64,000 nt of DNA from Branchiostoma floridae (lineage: Eukaryota; Chordata; Leptocardii; Amphioxiformes; Branchiostomatidae), in assembly GCF_000003815.2 (NCBI RefSeq), contig NC_049986.1, forward strand, positions 17,657,991 through 17,721,990, in the 5' to 3' direction. Positions 1 to 13,200 of this stretch are shown one piece after another. Under the pieces are notes generated by a model. It saw only the letters and a program-made list of their open reading frames with translations, was not told the DNA's origin and made no database searches. Each line of letters starts with the position of its first letter. Positions within the stretch are counted from its first letter, which is position 1. Both the position numbers and the translations under genes were made by a program.

Positions 1-1283
1 TGGTTGTGTAAAAAGGGTCTCTTTATTCAGTGACGTACCAACCTGATGAAACTATTCACGGACACACCTCCATTCCTTTTCACCCTATTCAACATTTATT
101 ATTGGTCACATGTTGGTAACATGCTAATTTGCTCCTTTCATGCATGTTGTTTTACTTGTTTGCTGACCATTTATGATACAGTTGTCACATGTTATGGAAC
201 AATTTCTTACACACAGTGATTATAGAATGTGCCATGTGCTTGTTGTCTCAAGTTGCATTTGCATCTTGAATAAAAAATAAAAATTTTTTTGAAAACTTTT
301 TCATGAATTATAACCCATCTCCACTTTAGTTGACTTGCCTTGGTTTGAGACTGTTTCTTTCCTTTTCTTTACTGTCCTTAAGTTTTCTGGCTGCTCCGTT
401 TCTCCCCAACAGTATTTTCTGAACCTTTCTACTGAGTTGGGAGCGGTTTCTGCCACTATGAAGGTAAAACCCGCCTGTCTCGACCACTTCATCCTGTCCA
501 ACCTCTGTTTCACTATTTTGTCACCATTAATGTTCCCCTCCCTCTTCTAAATTGCAACTTTTTTGAGTCCATCTTTGATCTAATTTGGGCTTGACACCAA
601 TAAAAAACGTAAAGAAAGGAAGGCTTAAATTTTTAAGTGGAGAGCAGTAACTCTTCAGGTTTTTAATGTTTGAAATTGTCGTGTCCAGCTAGTTTCTTGT
701 CTGGAAAATTGTTTGGAAGCCTCTTCAGGTTAGTCAGACATCAAGCCCAAAAGATTTTGTTGGTCTCAAATGGTTTGTGCAACATAGAAAACTTATCTGT
801 CCAACTTTTTATTACCCCCAATTTCCAATTCTGTAAACTCACAAAACCTTCCTCTGTCTCAATCTCACTAATTTTATGTTTTTCATTTCATCACACCCAA
901 CTCACCTTCCCTCTTACTTCATAGTTGTACCTTGCCAGAAACCGCGCCAACTTTCAACATGAGTTTGACTTAATGGACTGGCTATGCTTTGTGTGTCTGG
1001 GTTGTCTTGCTTTTGTTGTGTTGTGATACATCTGTAGATTTTGCAGCATGGCTTGGGCGAGACAACAGTTTGTTGCATCCTTTACATTTACATTGTACAG
1101 AATGTTTAAGACATAAACTAAAGCCCATCATCGTACAGTTGATAGAATGATGCACTGTATTTTTGTCCATTTGTAAGGGAAAAAAGTTAAACTACATCTG
1201 TAGCAGTCTGTCCAACATAGTCTCAGTGCTACTACACTAAACTAGAGTGTTTAGTAAAATTTCTGCTGCTGAATGTGTCCCAG
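1..1283. other. Spectrin intron sequence, no exon seen
   Basis: AT-rich sequence with short open stretches that show no spectrin-repeat signature. It should be intron upstream of the exon at 1284, because that exon starts in mid-repeat and the preceding vertebrate-like segment is not found here. Confidence 0.6.
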
Positions 1284-4200
1284 GGTCTGCAAAAGAAGCA
1301 CGAGGCGTTTGAGACGGACTTCAAGGTTCACCGTGAGCGTGTGGATTACATCTACTCTCAGGGGAACAAACTGATTGATGAGGTAAGTCTTCCTTGGTAA
1401 ACTTTGACTAGATCAATATTCCATTATGCACAAAAATATTTTTCTGAATTGTTCAACTTGACTTGTTCCAACACATAAGAAGTATACTGTTATCATTTCT
1501 TACTGAGGACCCGATGCAAGAACTTAAGAGTTTCCAAACAATCTCACTATCATACAGCATATGAGTGCTATCATATATCATGATTTTTTAGCAGTTCATC
1601 TTTGCAAAAGTCTTAAAACTGTATTAATTCCTTTTTTTAAATAGTCTATCTATTTTATAAGTTGAATTCCACAGTTCAAGATGATGCATGATTTGTAGCT
1701 TACCTCCTGTTTCTTCCAGTACTACCAGTGAAAAAAATTTAGGAAAAGTTTCAGCTAATTTTCTAGAGCTAGTATATAGTATATAAACTGAGCTTGTGTT
1801 TTTTATACAGGGCAACCACCGCTCGGATGACATCAGAGGAAGGATCCAGTCCCTGGAGTCCAAGGTGCGCTCGCTGGAGGACAGCGCCACCAAGCGCAAA
1901 CAGAACCTGGACGACAACTCTGCCTTCCTGCAGTTCAACTGGAAGGCTGATGTTGTGGAGTCTTGGATTGGTGAGATGTCTTAGATGGCTTCTACAGTTA
2001 CCTCTGTTTTCTTAACATATCTGAGAAAGATAAAGAACCTACAGTTCAACTGGAAGGCTGATGTTGTAGAGTCTTGGATTGGTGAGATGTTTTAGATGGC
2101 TTCTACAGTTGCTTTCTCTGAGAAACATGAATTATAGTTTAGTACCAAGGAGAGGACTTGTGACTGGTGTAATGCTACTAGTTAGTGATGCCCTGTTCAG
2201 CACCAAGAAGAGGTCCTGTGACTTATGTAATAGTTAGTGATGCCCAGTTCAGCACCAAGGAGAGGTTCTGTGACTTGTGTAGTAGTTAGTGATGCCCAGT
2301 TCAGTACCAAGGAGAGGTCCTGTGAGTTGTGTAGTAGTTAGTGGTGCCCAGTTCAGTACCAAGGAGAGGTCCTGTGACTTGTGTAGTAGTTAGTGGTGCC
2401 CAGTTCAGTACCAAGGAGAGGTCCCGTGAGTTGTGTTACAGTCAGTGATGCCCTGTTCAGCACCAAGGAGAGTTCCATTACCTGAATAATAGTTAGTGAT
2501 GCCCAGTTCTTCACCAAGGAGAGGTCCTGCCACTTGTGTTATAGTTAGTGATGCCCAGTTCTTCACCAAGGAGAGGTTCTGTGACTTATGTCACAGTTAT
2601 TGATAGTCAATTCAGCACCTAGCAAAGTCCTGTCTCACATGTCCAGATGCTTCTGTCTGGGATTATGCCTTTTCCTCAATACTCTATCTCTTATAGCTAC
2701 AACCACTTACTTTGTTTTTGTTGTAAAGCAGTTCAGGATACTTGACTTTCAGTATTAATATTCCCATTACCAACCAACCTGATAACTCTATCAATGATAG
2801 GAAGTGATAATGTTCTTGGTTGATGTTGGCTGCAACTTGAGTATTTTTATCATAGTAAGCAAAGGCAGATTGGTAGCACTGACATTTTTACTCTTGCATC
2901 TGTATGGCTGTCAATGAAGAAGTAGTCGCTTAAGATGATGGGCATGTTATGTTAGAATATCTCTAATGATCATAGCAGTATTTTTTTCTCCCTCCAAAAT
3001 TACTGTGTCACAACTAACTCGTCACAACTAACTTTTCTTTGATTCGTCTTGCACAGCTGACAAGGAAGCGACGGTGTTCTCTGACGATTACGGGCGTGAC
3101 CTGAGCTCGGTTCAAAGGATTTTTTTGTAATTTAATGATACCAATTTTTCCACTTTCGCTCCTGTTTAGCTGACAAGGAAGCGACGGTGTTCTCTGACGA
3201 CTACGGGCGTGACCTGAGCTCGGTACAGACCCTGCTGACGAAGCAGGAAACGTTCGATGCGGGTCTGCAGGCCTTCGAGAAGGAGGGCATCACCACCATC
3301 ACCAAGCTCAAGGACCAGCTGGTCGCTTCCCAGCATGCTCAGTCCGACGCCATCAAGCAGCGCCACGCCAACCTCATCAAGAGGTGGGTCTCACATGAAC
3401 GTTTTGGATGGGACAGACAAATTTGTTTTCTTGGTTCTTAGATTTGTTGTTTCGTTTTTTGCTGATTCAAAGAGAAAACAAATCTACAAGATGATAAAAT
3501 TTTCCCTGGTATCAGATATACAAGACTTTTGTTTCTAAAGTAAGTCTTTGATATTGTACATGATCTTGTAAATCATGTTGGAATCACAGAGACAATTTTC
3601 AGATAGATGTTAACATGTTTTCCATGATGTCAGATGTTAGAGATTTTTACTTAATTCATCAGACATATCCTTGAATGAAAAAGTGTTGAAATTCTAGTTT
3701 TGGAATATATTAGTCACTATTATTAAAACTTGTCAATAAGTGGATTAGGATGCACCTACATGTATGTGTCAATGAAAATGTCATGACTGTGCGTGTTTTG
3801 AAGGGTCATTTTTTTATGTTAACACATAGATGGGAGAAACTGCTGGCAGACTCAGGGGCTCGTAAGCAGCGCCTGCTTCGCTCCCAGGAGCAGTTCAAGC
3901 AGGTGGAGGACCTGTTCCTGCTGTTTGCCAAGAAAGCTTCGGCCTTCAACAGCTGGTTTGAGAACGCGGAGGAGGATCTCACCGACCCTGTCCGCTGTAA
4001 CTCCATTGAGGAGATCAAGGTTAGGAATTTTTTGTTTGTTTGTTTGAACATTTGTTCATTCATGAAAGCTGAAGTCAGCCAGCAGGCTGCTTTTTATCGA
4101 GGTCTTGAAGGAAGAGGCAAAGGTAAGACAAAGCAGTTTGCATCACATGTCATAAGGACTGTGGGATGCGCCTTCCTTAGGCAAAGTACCTTTCTTCTCT

Positions 4201-7200
4201 GTGCATTCTTTTCCTCTGAGTGATATTTTGGATGGCATTACAGAAAGGTTTCATTGCAGTTCCTTGTGAAATTGTGAAGCTACTATAGACCTCGTCTACA
4301 ATTCTAATTTTGCAATGTTCCCCAACCCAAGAAGCAATTGAAATCATGAAGTATGCATTGTCAGAAAATTGTTTTACTTGCAAATGATGCCTCAAATATC
4401 GTTATAAAACAAGTCATGTCATGCATACAAGTCTCAGCTATACTTAAACAGCAGCCATTTTTCTTGCAGGGGGTGGGGCAACATATACAGGGCTCGAAAT
4501 ACTTTTTTCTGCAAACCTGCACTGGTGCAGGTAACATGAAAAATTACCTGCACCAGACAAACTTAACCTGCACCAGTATGAATTTAGGAAGTATTGATCA
4601 TGCTAGAATTGTTCAGGAACCATTAATTGCTATATTTTCTTTTATACATTATAGGTGGTAACAGTCAAAGCAGTCAATAACAATCCACATACACCTATAC
4701 CATGACATTTATGCATAAAACCCAGTACATGGACCAGTGCAGGTTAGGTGCACGTAGACACCAGAAATACCTGCACAGCACCAATTTTACCTGCACTAAC
4801 CTGCATATGCAGGGGGTATTTCGAGCCCTGATATAGAAAGTGTGGTTTGTTGGAAGTTTGTTTTACCATCTAGTTGCAGAAAATGTAACTGTTTCTAATG
4901 TTGCTCCAGGCTCTTAAAGATGCCCACGCAGCCTTCAAGGCCTCGCTGACCTCAGCAGAAGCTGACTACCAGCAGCTGATCGAGCTGGACAAGAAGATCA
5001 AGAGCTACAAGGTCACCAGCAACCCGTAAGTACTGATATATCCCTTTTACCTCACAATGCTCTAATCTTCTAAACAGTTTTAAAAGCATATAAAATTTTT
5101 CTCATACTACTTTTTGTACTGGCACTTAATATTGCAAGTGTAGCTTTTTTTGTCTTAAATTCTTGTGCATTTGTTGCAACAGTGATAAGATGAAGTCCAT
5201 ATATAAAGAGGGTACGGTACAGTACGCTGCCTAGCATTTGCTTCCTTATTACTATTAGTATTATGGTGAAAGCTCATCTGTATTGGAAGTAATCATATTA
5301 CAATGGTAAACTTTCTGATTATTAGTATTGTGTTTTCTCCAATTGTTTTCCTTCGCTTCCCTCAGGTACACCTGGTTCACTATTGAGGCCATTGATGATA
5401 CCTGGAGGAACCTGCAGCGCATCATTGCGGTAAGGCAACTTTGATAGCTGACTTTTTAGAGCTACAGTCACTGTATCTGGTATTTTAGAAACCAAGTGTT
5501 CTTACCAAAATACACCTGGCTATATGTTGGTCATGTACCTGCAAGTTAGATTAAAGGAGCTGATGACAATTTAACATTTTTCAATCTGAACATTCTTTTC
5601 TTTGGTGGACAAACTCACCTGGAATTATCCTTGCTATAGCCAGCATAGTTTGGTAGAGACTAAGGTGAAAGGTTTTTTTTTTTTTGTTTACTTGTAATAC
5701 AGCAAGTAAGTTGTAATACAGCAAGACTCCACAAATATTAACACAAGTTAACTAAAGACAACATAATACAATAGTATGTAAAATGAGGGAAATCCCAACT
5801 GACATGAACGTGTGACATGAAAGAAAGAAAATCCCAACTGACATGAACGTGTGACATGAAAGAAAGAAAATCCCAACTGATGTGAAGGTGTGACATTACA
5901 GGAGCGCGAGGCAGAGCTGAATAAGGAGAAGGTGCGACAGGAGGAGAACGACAAACTGCGCCGCCAGTTCGCTCAGCATGCCAACGCCTTCCACTCTTGG
6001 CTTCAGGAGACCAGGTAGTCTTAACGCGAACCTTAGCTTCTGCTGTATTGTGTATGGGTCGACATACAAACGGCACTGTGCTAATTAGATTAAGGATTTT
6101 AGATCATGCATGTAGTTTACTTACAACATCAAGTATATAAGCAAGATGGCTAGGAATGACAGATTCTTCCAAGCAATTGAGGTGGGGAAAATGCAACAAC
6201 ACAATTCTGACTGATTTGTTCCTGTACGTGTATGTAAATCTCTTTGGTGTATATGCCGTCCAACTGTTTGTTTAATGTGTGTAGAAAAATAGTTGTTGCA
6301 ATCATAATAGTATCTTGAAATCTCAGCGTATTTTACATGTACTTAAGTCTTTATCTTATCTTCCTTTCTACTTTCTTTCAAACTGTAAAAAAAGTGTTGT
6401 TTTTTTGTGATAGTCTTAGAGTTCAAATTACATATAGTAGTGTGTGATTTAACATATTGTAGTCTGCGAACAATTTTATATCAGTCCTAGATGAAGTACA
6501 TTTGTATGCTGTCTTACCTTATCCTCTGGGTGTACATTATATATACAGCATGGTACTTAAACTGAAACAGAGATGCCCACTGAAGGCTATACTATTGTTG
6601 AGAATATCCTGTACTTATAGATGTTCCAGTTTCTGACGTTTTTCCTCTTTCCTCCACCTCCTCTCCCTCTCACCCGGTGCTGGACTCTGAAGGGCCTACC
6701 TCCTGGACGGGTTAATATCTTTCTCCTTTCCTTCTGCATGATTGACACTCATGATTGTCTTACATGTTGTTACGTCATATCTGTCATCCAAGTCAAAATA
6801 CTGTATGTTTTCGAAAAAGAAAAAGGCAAACTATGAAATCAAGAGTTCATGTAAGTTGCTTGTATAAGTATTTTTTAATGTTTCAGCCCCTAAAATCTTT
6901 GATTTTAAATTTAGTGTAGTTCAAAGATTCTGAATACGTTTTTTTCCCCTTTTTGAGGTGATGATTGTGTTTCAAGTGCAAACTGCATAATATTTTCTTC
7001 AGCATTCCAGTTTCTTTTTTCCTTTTGCTAAATTATGCAATTCCCTCTCTGTATCCTAACTGTAACTTAAGATTGATTACTTGTGCCATTTTCTTCAGCT
7101 AATACACATTTCAAAAAGCTTTGTTATTGTCTGAACTCAGACACAAGTTGTCAATATCTTTGTTTCATTAATTTACATTAATGATAATGCAACCCAAAGG

Positions 7201-10200
7201 TTTAGCAAAATACTTTCAGTTAGCACCTTTAATCTTTGTCTGTTTTAACCTATTGTTCTTTCTGTTGTCATTGTCCTTTGTTAATCACTCTATTGTGTTT
7301 TCCTGTCTTGTCTAGTATTGAACTGCTCGGTCCGTACCAAAAGTACCACCGCCTCATAGATGAGCGTGGCACTCAAAGGTTTCACCTGTCCATCTCTCTC
7401 TGTTTGAAAGGGACTATCTATGTGGGATAACTATTCTAGACTCAATACACATTCGGTATTTGTTTTGGCATAGGACTTGCAAACCCTTCCTGTTTTGGGG
7501 CCTCCAAAATCATGGTACAGAAACAGAAAGGGTACTTGCTGTCCTATGTGCCACTAGGCACTAAAGGAACAAACCAAAGAATCAAAACAAAAATCCATGA
7601 GTATGACAGAACAATGAAGACCAATCAAGCCTTGTGAAAGACCTTTCTATAAGCTCAATAGACACCTGGTCCAGCACATTGTATTTGTACCTGGTGTCTT
7701 TCAGAATATCCATGTGATAGTCCCGTAGATAATCTACTTTGCTTCATTACTTCTTCTCTGCAAGAATTTCACCAGATTCTGCTTGGTATATTTTGCATAT
7801 TATTAATGATGTAATTAAGCTTGCTTCATTTGCATCTTAAGTGTGCTTTCTAGAATATCTAACCCTTTTTCAATGTCATTGCTTTTTCTTATGTGCATCC
7901 AGGAATAATGAAATGTGTTTTGATTACAGTTTATTTTAAAATACAGAATCTGCTTATATTGTCTGTATTTATCTCTTGCAAAAAGGTTTAGGTATGTTCA
8001 GAATGGCTGATAATGCATTGTGTATTTGGATGTCACAGCTACTGATGACAGCACAGTAGGCAGTAATAAAAGTCTGATGTCACAAAAGAATATGATGATG
8101 AAATAGCAAGAAAAAACTTTCCATGATGTCACAATAGCATGCAATAATGATGTTATAATGTCCTTGATGTCACAACAACAACATGTAATAATTTTTCCTG
8201 GTATGATTTATCCCCAGGGCTGCTATGGTGGAGGAGACTGGATCTCTGGAGGCCCAGCTAGAGGCAACCAAGGTAGGAACTGGAAACAGCTCACAAGGGG
8301 ACCCTGTTCTACTGGGAACTGATTGAGAATCAAACTGGCAAACATTTAGCCTCAAACCTTTCATATATGCTTGAAATTCAGCTTAAACCAAGTTCAAAGG
8401 TTCTTTGATTTTCATTTTGATTTGATTATTTTTCAATCAGAATGACCAAGTATAACTTACATCAGTCAGAATGATCAATAAACTAAGCACAATTTTCAAC
8501 CAATCAGAGTCAATGATTTCAAGTGCAATTTACAAGCAATCAGAGTCAATGATTTCAAGTGCAATTTACAACCAATCAGAATGATCAATGGTTCAAGCCC
8601 AGCTTTCCACCAATGAAGTTAACCAATGATTCAACCAATCAGATTTAATGATAGCATAACCCCAATCAGAATGATCCAAGCACAATCTTCAACCAATTGG
8701 AATCAATGATTCAAGCCCAACTTTTAACCAATGAGAATGATCAATGATTCAAGTGAAAGTATCAACCAATCAGAAATGATAAGTACAACTGTTAACCAAT
8801 CAGAAGGATACATCTTGCAAATCCATTCAAAATCTAATTAAATCTCTGATCTGCAAATCCAACTCCAATGGTCCGACCAGTGTTGTTTTAAGAGGAAATG
8901 TTTAAATATTCCCATGACTGTTTCTGTGGTAGGCAAGCACCAGCAACCTGGAACACCAACTGGAACTCATGAAGGTAAAACTGTTGGCCAGCGGTTGGGA
9001 CAAACTGTTTAAATCAACAGTCTGAACTTTTTTAACACATGTTTACATTACACAATATATAGCAGGTTTAATCTAAAGCAGCAAAATGTATTTTATTAAG
9101 TATAATAACAACTGCTAACGGGGTTTGATATTTTGTTGGTACAAGTATAACTAAAATATCAACAGTGTTTTGTTGATTGAAGTTTCTTTGCCCATATCAC
9201 CAGTTTGATATAGAATTTAATGTTCTTTGTGTATATGTCTCATTGGATCTTTTGCAGTATAATTTTTATCCTCAGTCTCCTCAATACAAGACATGAAGAA
9301 TTTACACTAGAAAGAAGAAGTACTATGTCTTATGAGAGAAAAAATCTTAAGAAGAAAGTTGAGTACTGTAAATGCAGAAATGTTCGCAGTGGATTAATGT
9401 TCGCGGTTTTCGCGGTGACCACTTCACCGCGAACTTAAAACCACCGCGAACATTTTTCTATTATGGTATTAGACTGCAGTCTATGGTGTTATCGTGAACT
9501 TAAATCCACCGCGAAAAGTCCCTTTTCCCGCTACCGCGAAATTAAATCCCCGCGAACTTAAATGCATTTACAGTACTTTTCGAAAGAAGACTAGCACAAG
9601 ATTTTGTCCTGAAAAAAAAAAAGAATTTCATGCAGCAACCCTTTCAAAGTCTTCAAAGTCAGTTCCTAATAAAATATCCTGTTTCCTTTTACCACAGCAA
9701 AAGTGCCAGGAGATCCGCACCCACCGCACCCAACTGAAGAAGGTGGAAGACCTGGGAGCAAACATGGAGGAGCGACTCATCTTAGACAACAGGTGGGGAC
9801 ACCATTTCTCTCTGTAACATTACATGCATGGGCAGCTCTGTGTGTAGTCCTTTATTGCATTGCATTACTTGTAAGGGTTAAGTATCTGATGCTTTGGAGG
9901 CATTGCTTTAAGCACGTAAAAAAGTTGCTCTTGTCAAAAGGAGTAGAGGTCTGTCAGAGGCCACAAGCCACATTGTACTATCAGCCATTAAAAAACATCA
10001 TACTTAACCTCTAGAGAGGGAAACTGCTTCACCCTTTACCTTATCTAAAATGTATGTTTATGCTGTGCCATATACAGTGTAGTTTCTGCTACTAGCAGGT
10101 GTGTGTACAAGTAATATGTCATGCCTTCGAAGGGCTTACTTGAAGATGAAACCCTTACAAATCCTTACTTGCACAAGTACATGTACATGTACAAAATGTA

Positions 10201-13200
10201 TGTGTATCTATAGCTATGGTTCGAGTGTGTATGGAGAGTACTAAGCTGCTGTGCGCTGCCCCCTGTCAGGTACACGGAGCACAGCACAGTCGGGCTGGCC
10301 CAGCAGTGTGTGTAAACTGTTACAAATCCTTACCTACACCAGTACATACTATGTATAACTATAGCTTTGGTTCGAGTATGTGTGGAGAGTACTAAGCTGC
10401 TGTGCGCTGCCCCCTGTCAGGTACACGGAGCACAGCACGGTGGGGCTGGCCCAGCAGTGTGTGTAAACCTTTACAAATCCATACCTACACAAGTACATAC
10501 TATGTATAGCTATAGCTTTGGTTCGAGTGTGTGTGGAGAGTACTAAGCTGCTCTGCGCTGCCCCCTGTCAGGTACACGGAGCACAGCACGGTGGGGCTGG
10601 CCCAGCAGTGTGTGTAAACCTTTACAAATCCATACCTACACAAGTACATACTATGTATAGCTATAGCTTTGGTTTGTGTATGGAGAGTACTAAGTTTCTC
10701 TGTGCTGCCCCCTGGCAGGTACACGGAGCACAGCACGGTGGGGCTGGCCCAGCAGTGGGACCAGCTGGACCAACTGGGGATGCGCATGTGTCACAACCTG
10801 GAACAGCAAATACAGGCCAGGTAACGTTCTCTTTACTCTTCTTGTACTGGAGGCCATATACATAATGCCGAAACTAATGATTAGCCTACTCCATTGTAAT
10901 ACTATATCAATGAATTATGTTACCCCTTATTATTATGTTAACTAGGTTATTAGCTTTATCCTATACCTCTGTTTTGTACTCTGTGTAATAGTCATTAATG
11001 GGAAAAGACATACGACTTTCTTAACTCCACTCAGCTGTAATATAGGTACTTGATTGGGGACTTGTATTCATTTTGTTTATTTATTTACATATATTTATGG
11101 CCCATGTACAGACAGACTGACAGACTTAATGTACTCTTCATTCTCCACAGGAACAAAGTTGGAGTGTCGGAGGAGGCTCTCAAGGAGTTCAGCATGATGT
11201 TCAAGTAAGTAAAACGTCTCCTCTCTCCAAGTGCATGTATTTCTTTTTTCCTAAATCTGCTCTGGTGTTATTACTTTTACCAAACAGTGTTATTACTTTT
11301 ACCAAACCTAATGTAGCATGTTAGTTTTAACTGTAACATGCATTGGCATAATACCGGTAGTAAGACTTATACCGGTAGATTAAAAATACTGGAACTTAAA
11401 GAGATCTACACATGCAACAATAGTTATTTCTCAGCTGTGCACACTTCAGACATCTAGGTGTCCAATACATCATTTACAAAGCATCGATAACAATGCATTC
11501 GAAGACAACAAGGCCAATAGTTTTCAGTATCTTTTTCGGGGTAGGCAGCTCGTCGTGGGACGAACACACTGTCACATTCATTGCCAAATTACTGAGATCA
11601 TAATTACACATGCTCACGGCACAAGACGAACATGATTCAACAACAATCTTGAATTTCTGTTGGTGACCTACAACTCATGTAAAAGTGTGAAGAACCGTTC
11701 ATAATAGCCCGGATCTACGACTGAATGGGCAAAATTGAACGTACGCAGCCATTTTCCCGCCATTTTTATATCTACGCTAGCAGTGAAGTGTTACGTCATA
11801 GCGGTTGTGACGGACAGGAGTTAAATGAAAATTCTTGACAGTATACGTCCGTTTTCTCATGACATTTTGTATGCTCATGCAGGTTTATGTTTTATGCATT
11901 TACTGACAGAAAAGGAAGGAACATCAGAGGATGTATAAATGTACATAGCGGCAGTTAATTGTGCCGTGTTTCTTCCTACCGGTATTTTTTACCCCCTCCC
12001 AACCACGCGCCCGTTCGCCGTGTAATTCCGCGGCGTGCTACAATTACAATATTACGCTTTTAGCAGGACAAGAGTGGCAGAAAAGTTACACAGAAGAAGT
12101 GGCAAGGGTAACCTATGACAGCAACATGTAACTGGAGAAAATGATGCGTTGACAATTTGTCAAATCAGTATGGCTAGAGAGATCGTCGTAAACGTACCGG
12201 TATTATGATAATAGATGTTACATACCCGATACTTAGTAATAATACTATGTACTATAATGTAGTCGTGTACAATACTATACATGTACTATGATAGAAAGGA
12301 ATCTTAGTCTTACTGAGACATTTCAACAAGGATAGCATTGAAGTTTTCTCTCCAATATTCTGTCTTTATATGTTACCTGACATAACAATCTAACATACTG
12401 GAAGCAGTGATGATACTGTACTGTAATGGCAGGAAGTAATAAATATAAGAGCAGTTGTTGTTGTGTCTTCTGCAGACATTTCGACAAGGATAACAATGAA
12501 GCTTTCTCTCCAGTATTCTGTTTTTATACATGTATGTTACCTGACATGCAATCTAACATACTTTAAGCAGTGATGATACTGTACTTTGGCAGAAAGTAAG
12601 GACACTAAGTCTTGTTGTGATGTTTTCTGCAGACATTTCGACAAGGATAAGAGCGGGAAGCTGGACCATCACGAGTTCAAGTCCTGTCTGCGCTCCCTGG
12701 GGTACGATCTGCCCATGGTGGAGGAGGGAGAGCCGGACCCGGAGTTCCACGCTATACTCGACACCGTCGATCCCAATAGGTTTGTTCAATATTCTCAATC
12801 ACTGGTTATCTGAGAGGCTTTTCGGGAGGCTGGGGTGCAGAGGGACTCGAAATTAGACGTACTGGATGCTTTCACACTTTGGAGAAGATCCTCTGACAAA
12901 CATAAACTTCTGATTGACCAGGGATGCCACTATGTCATTTGTGGTCACAGTCTTCAACTGTAACCTCTCTGACAGTAATTTTAGCCCTTAGGATACTAGT
13001 TAGAATACGTCATTGTAACTTAAAATTCTTAAAAACTCTGCACCATGAAGGTGCCCCTGGATCCCCCTACAATAGTTGTGCCTATATCACTGCCCGTGAC
13101 TCACCAAGAAATTTGGACCCCCATGACAGGGTTGAACAAGTCCACTAGCCCCATTGTCCCGGGCAAGTGAAAGTGCCCATTGGGCAAGTGCATGACCTAC

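Noticed and set aside
3750..4223. 157-codon open frame around a spectrin exon.
   Set aside because: Only 3830-4019 is exon; the rest is read-through into intron on both sides.
5738..6076. 112-codon - strand open frame with repeated [11 protein letters not shown].
   Set aside because: It is the reverse of the 43-bp tandem repeat before spectrin exon 5902.
10500..10865. Open frames on both strands of the spectrin acceptor array.
   Set aside because: They arise from the tandem duplication of exon start sequence; no start or splice logic supports a separate gene.
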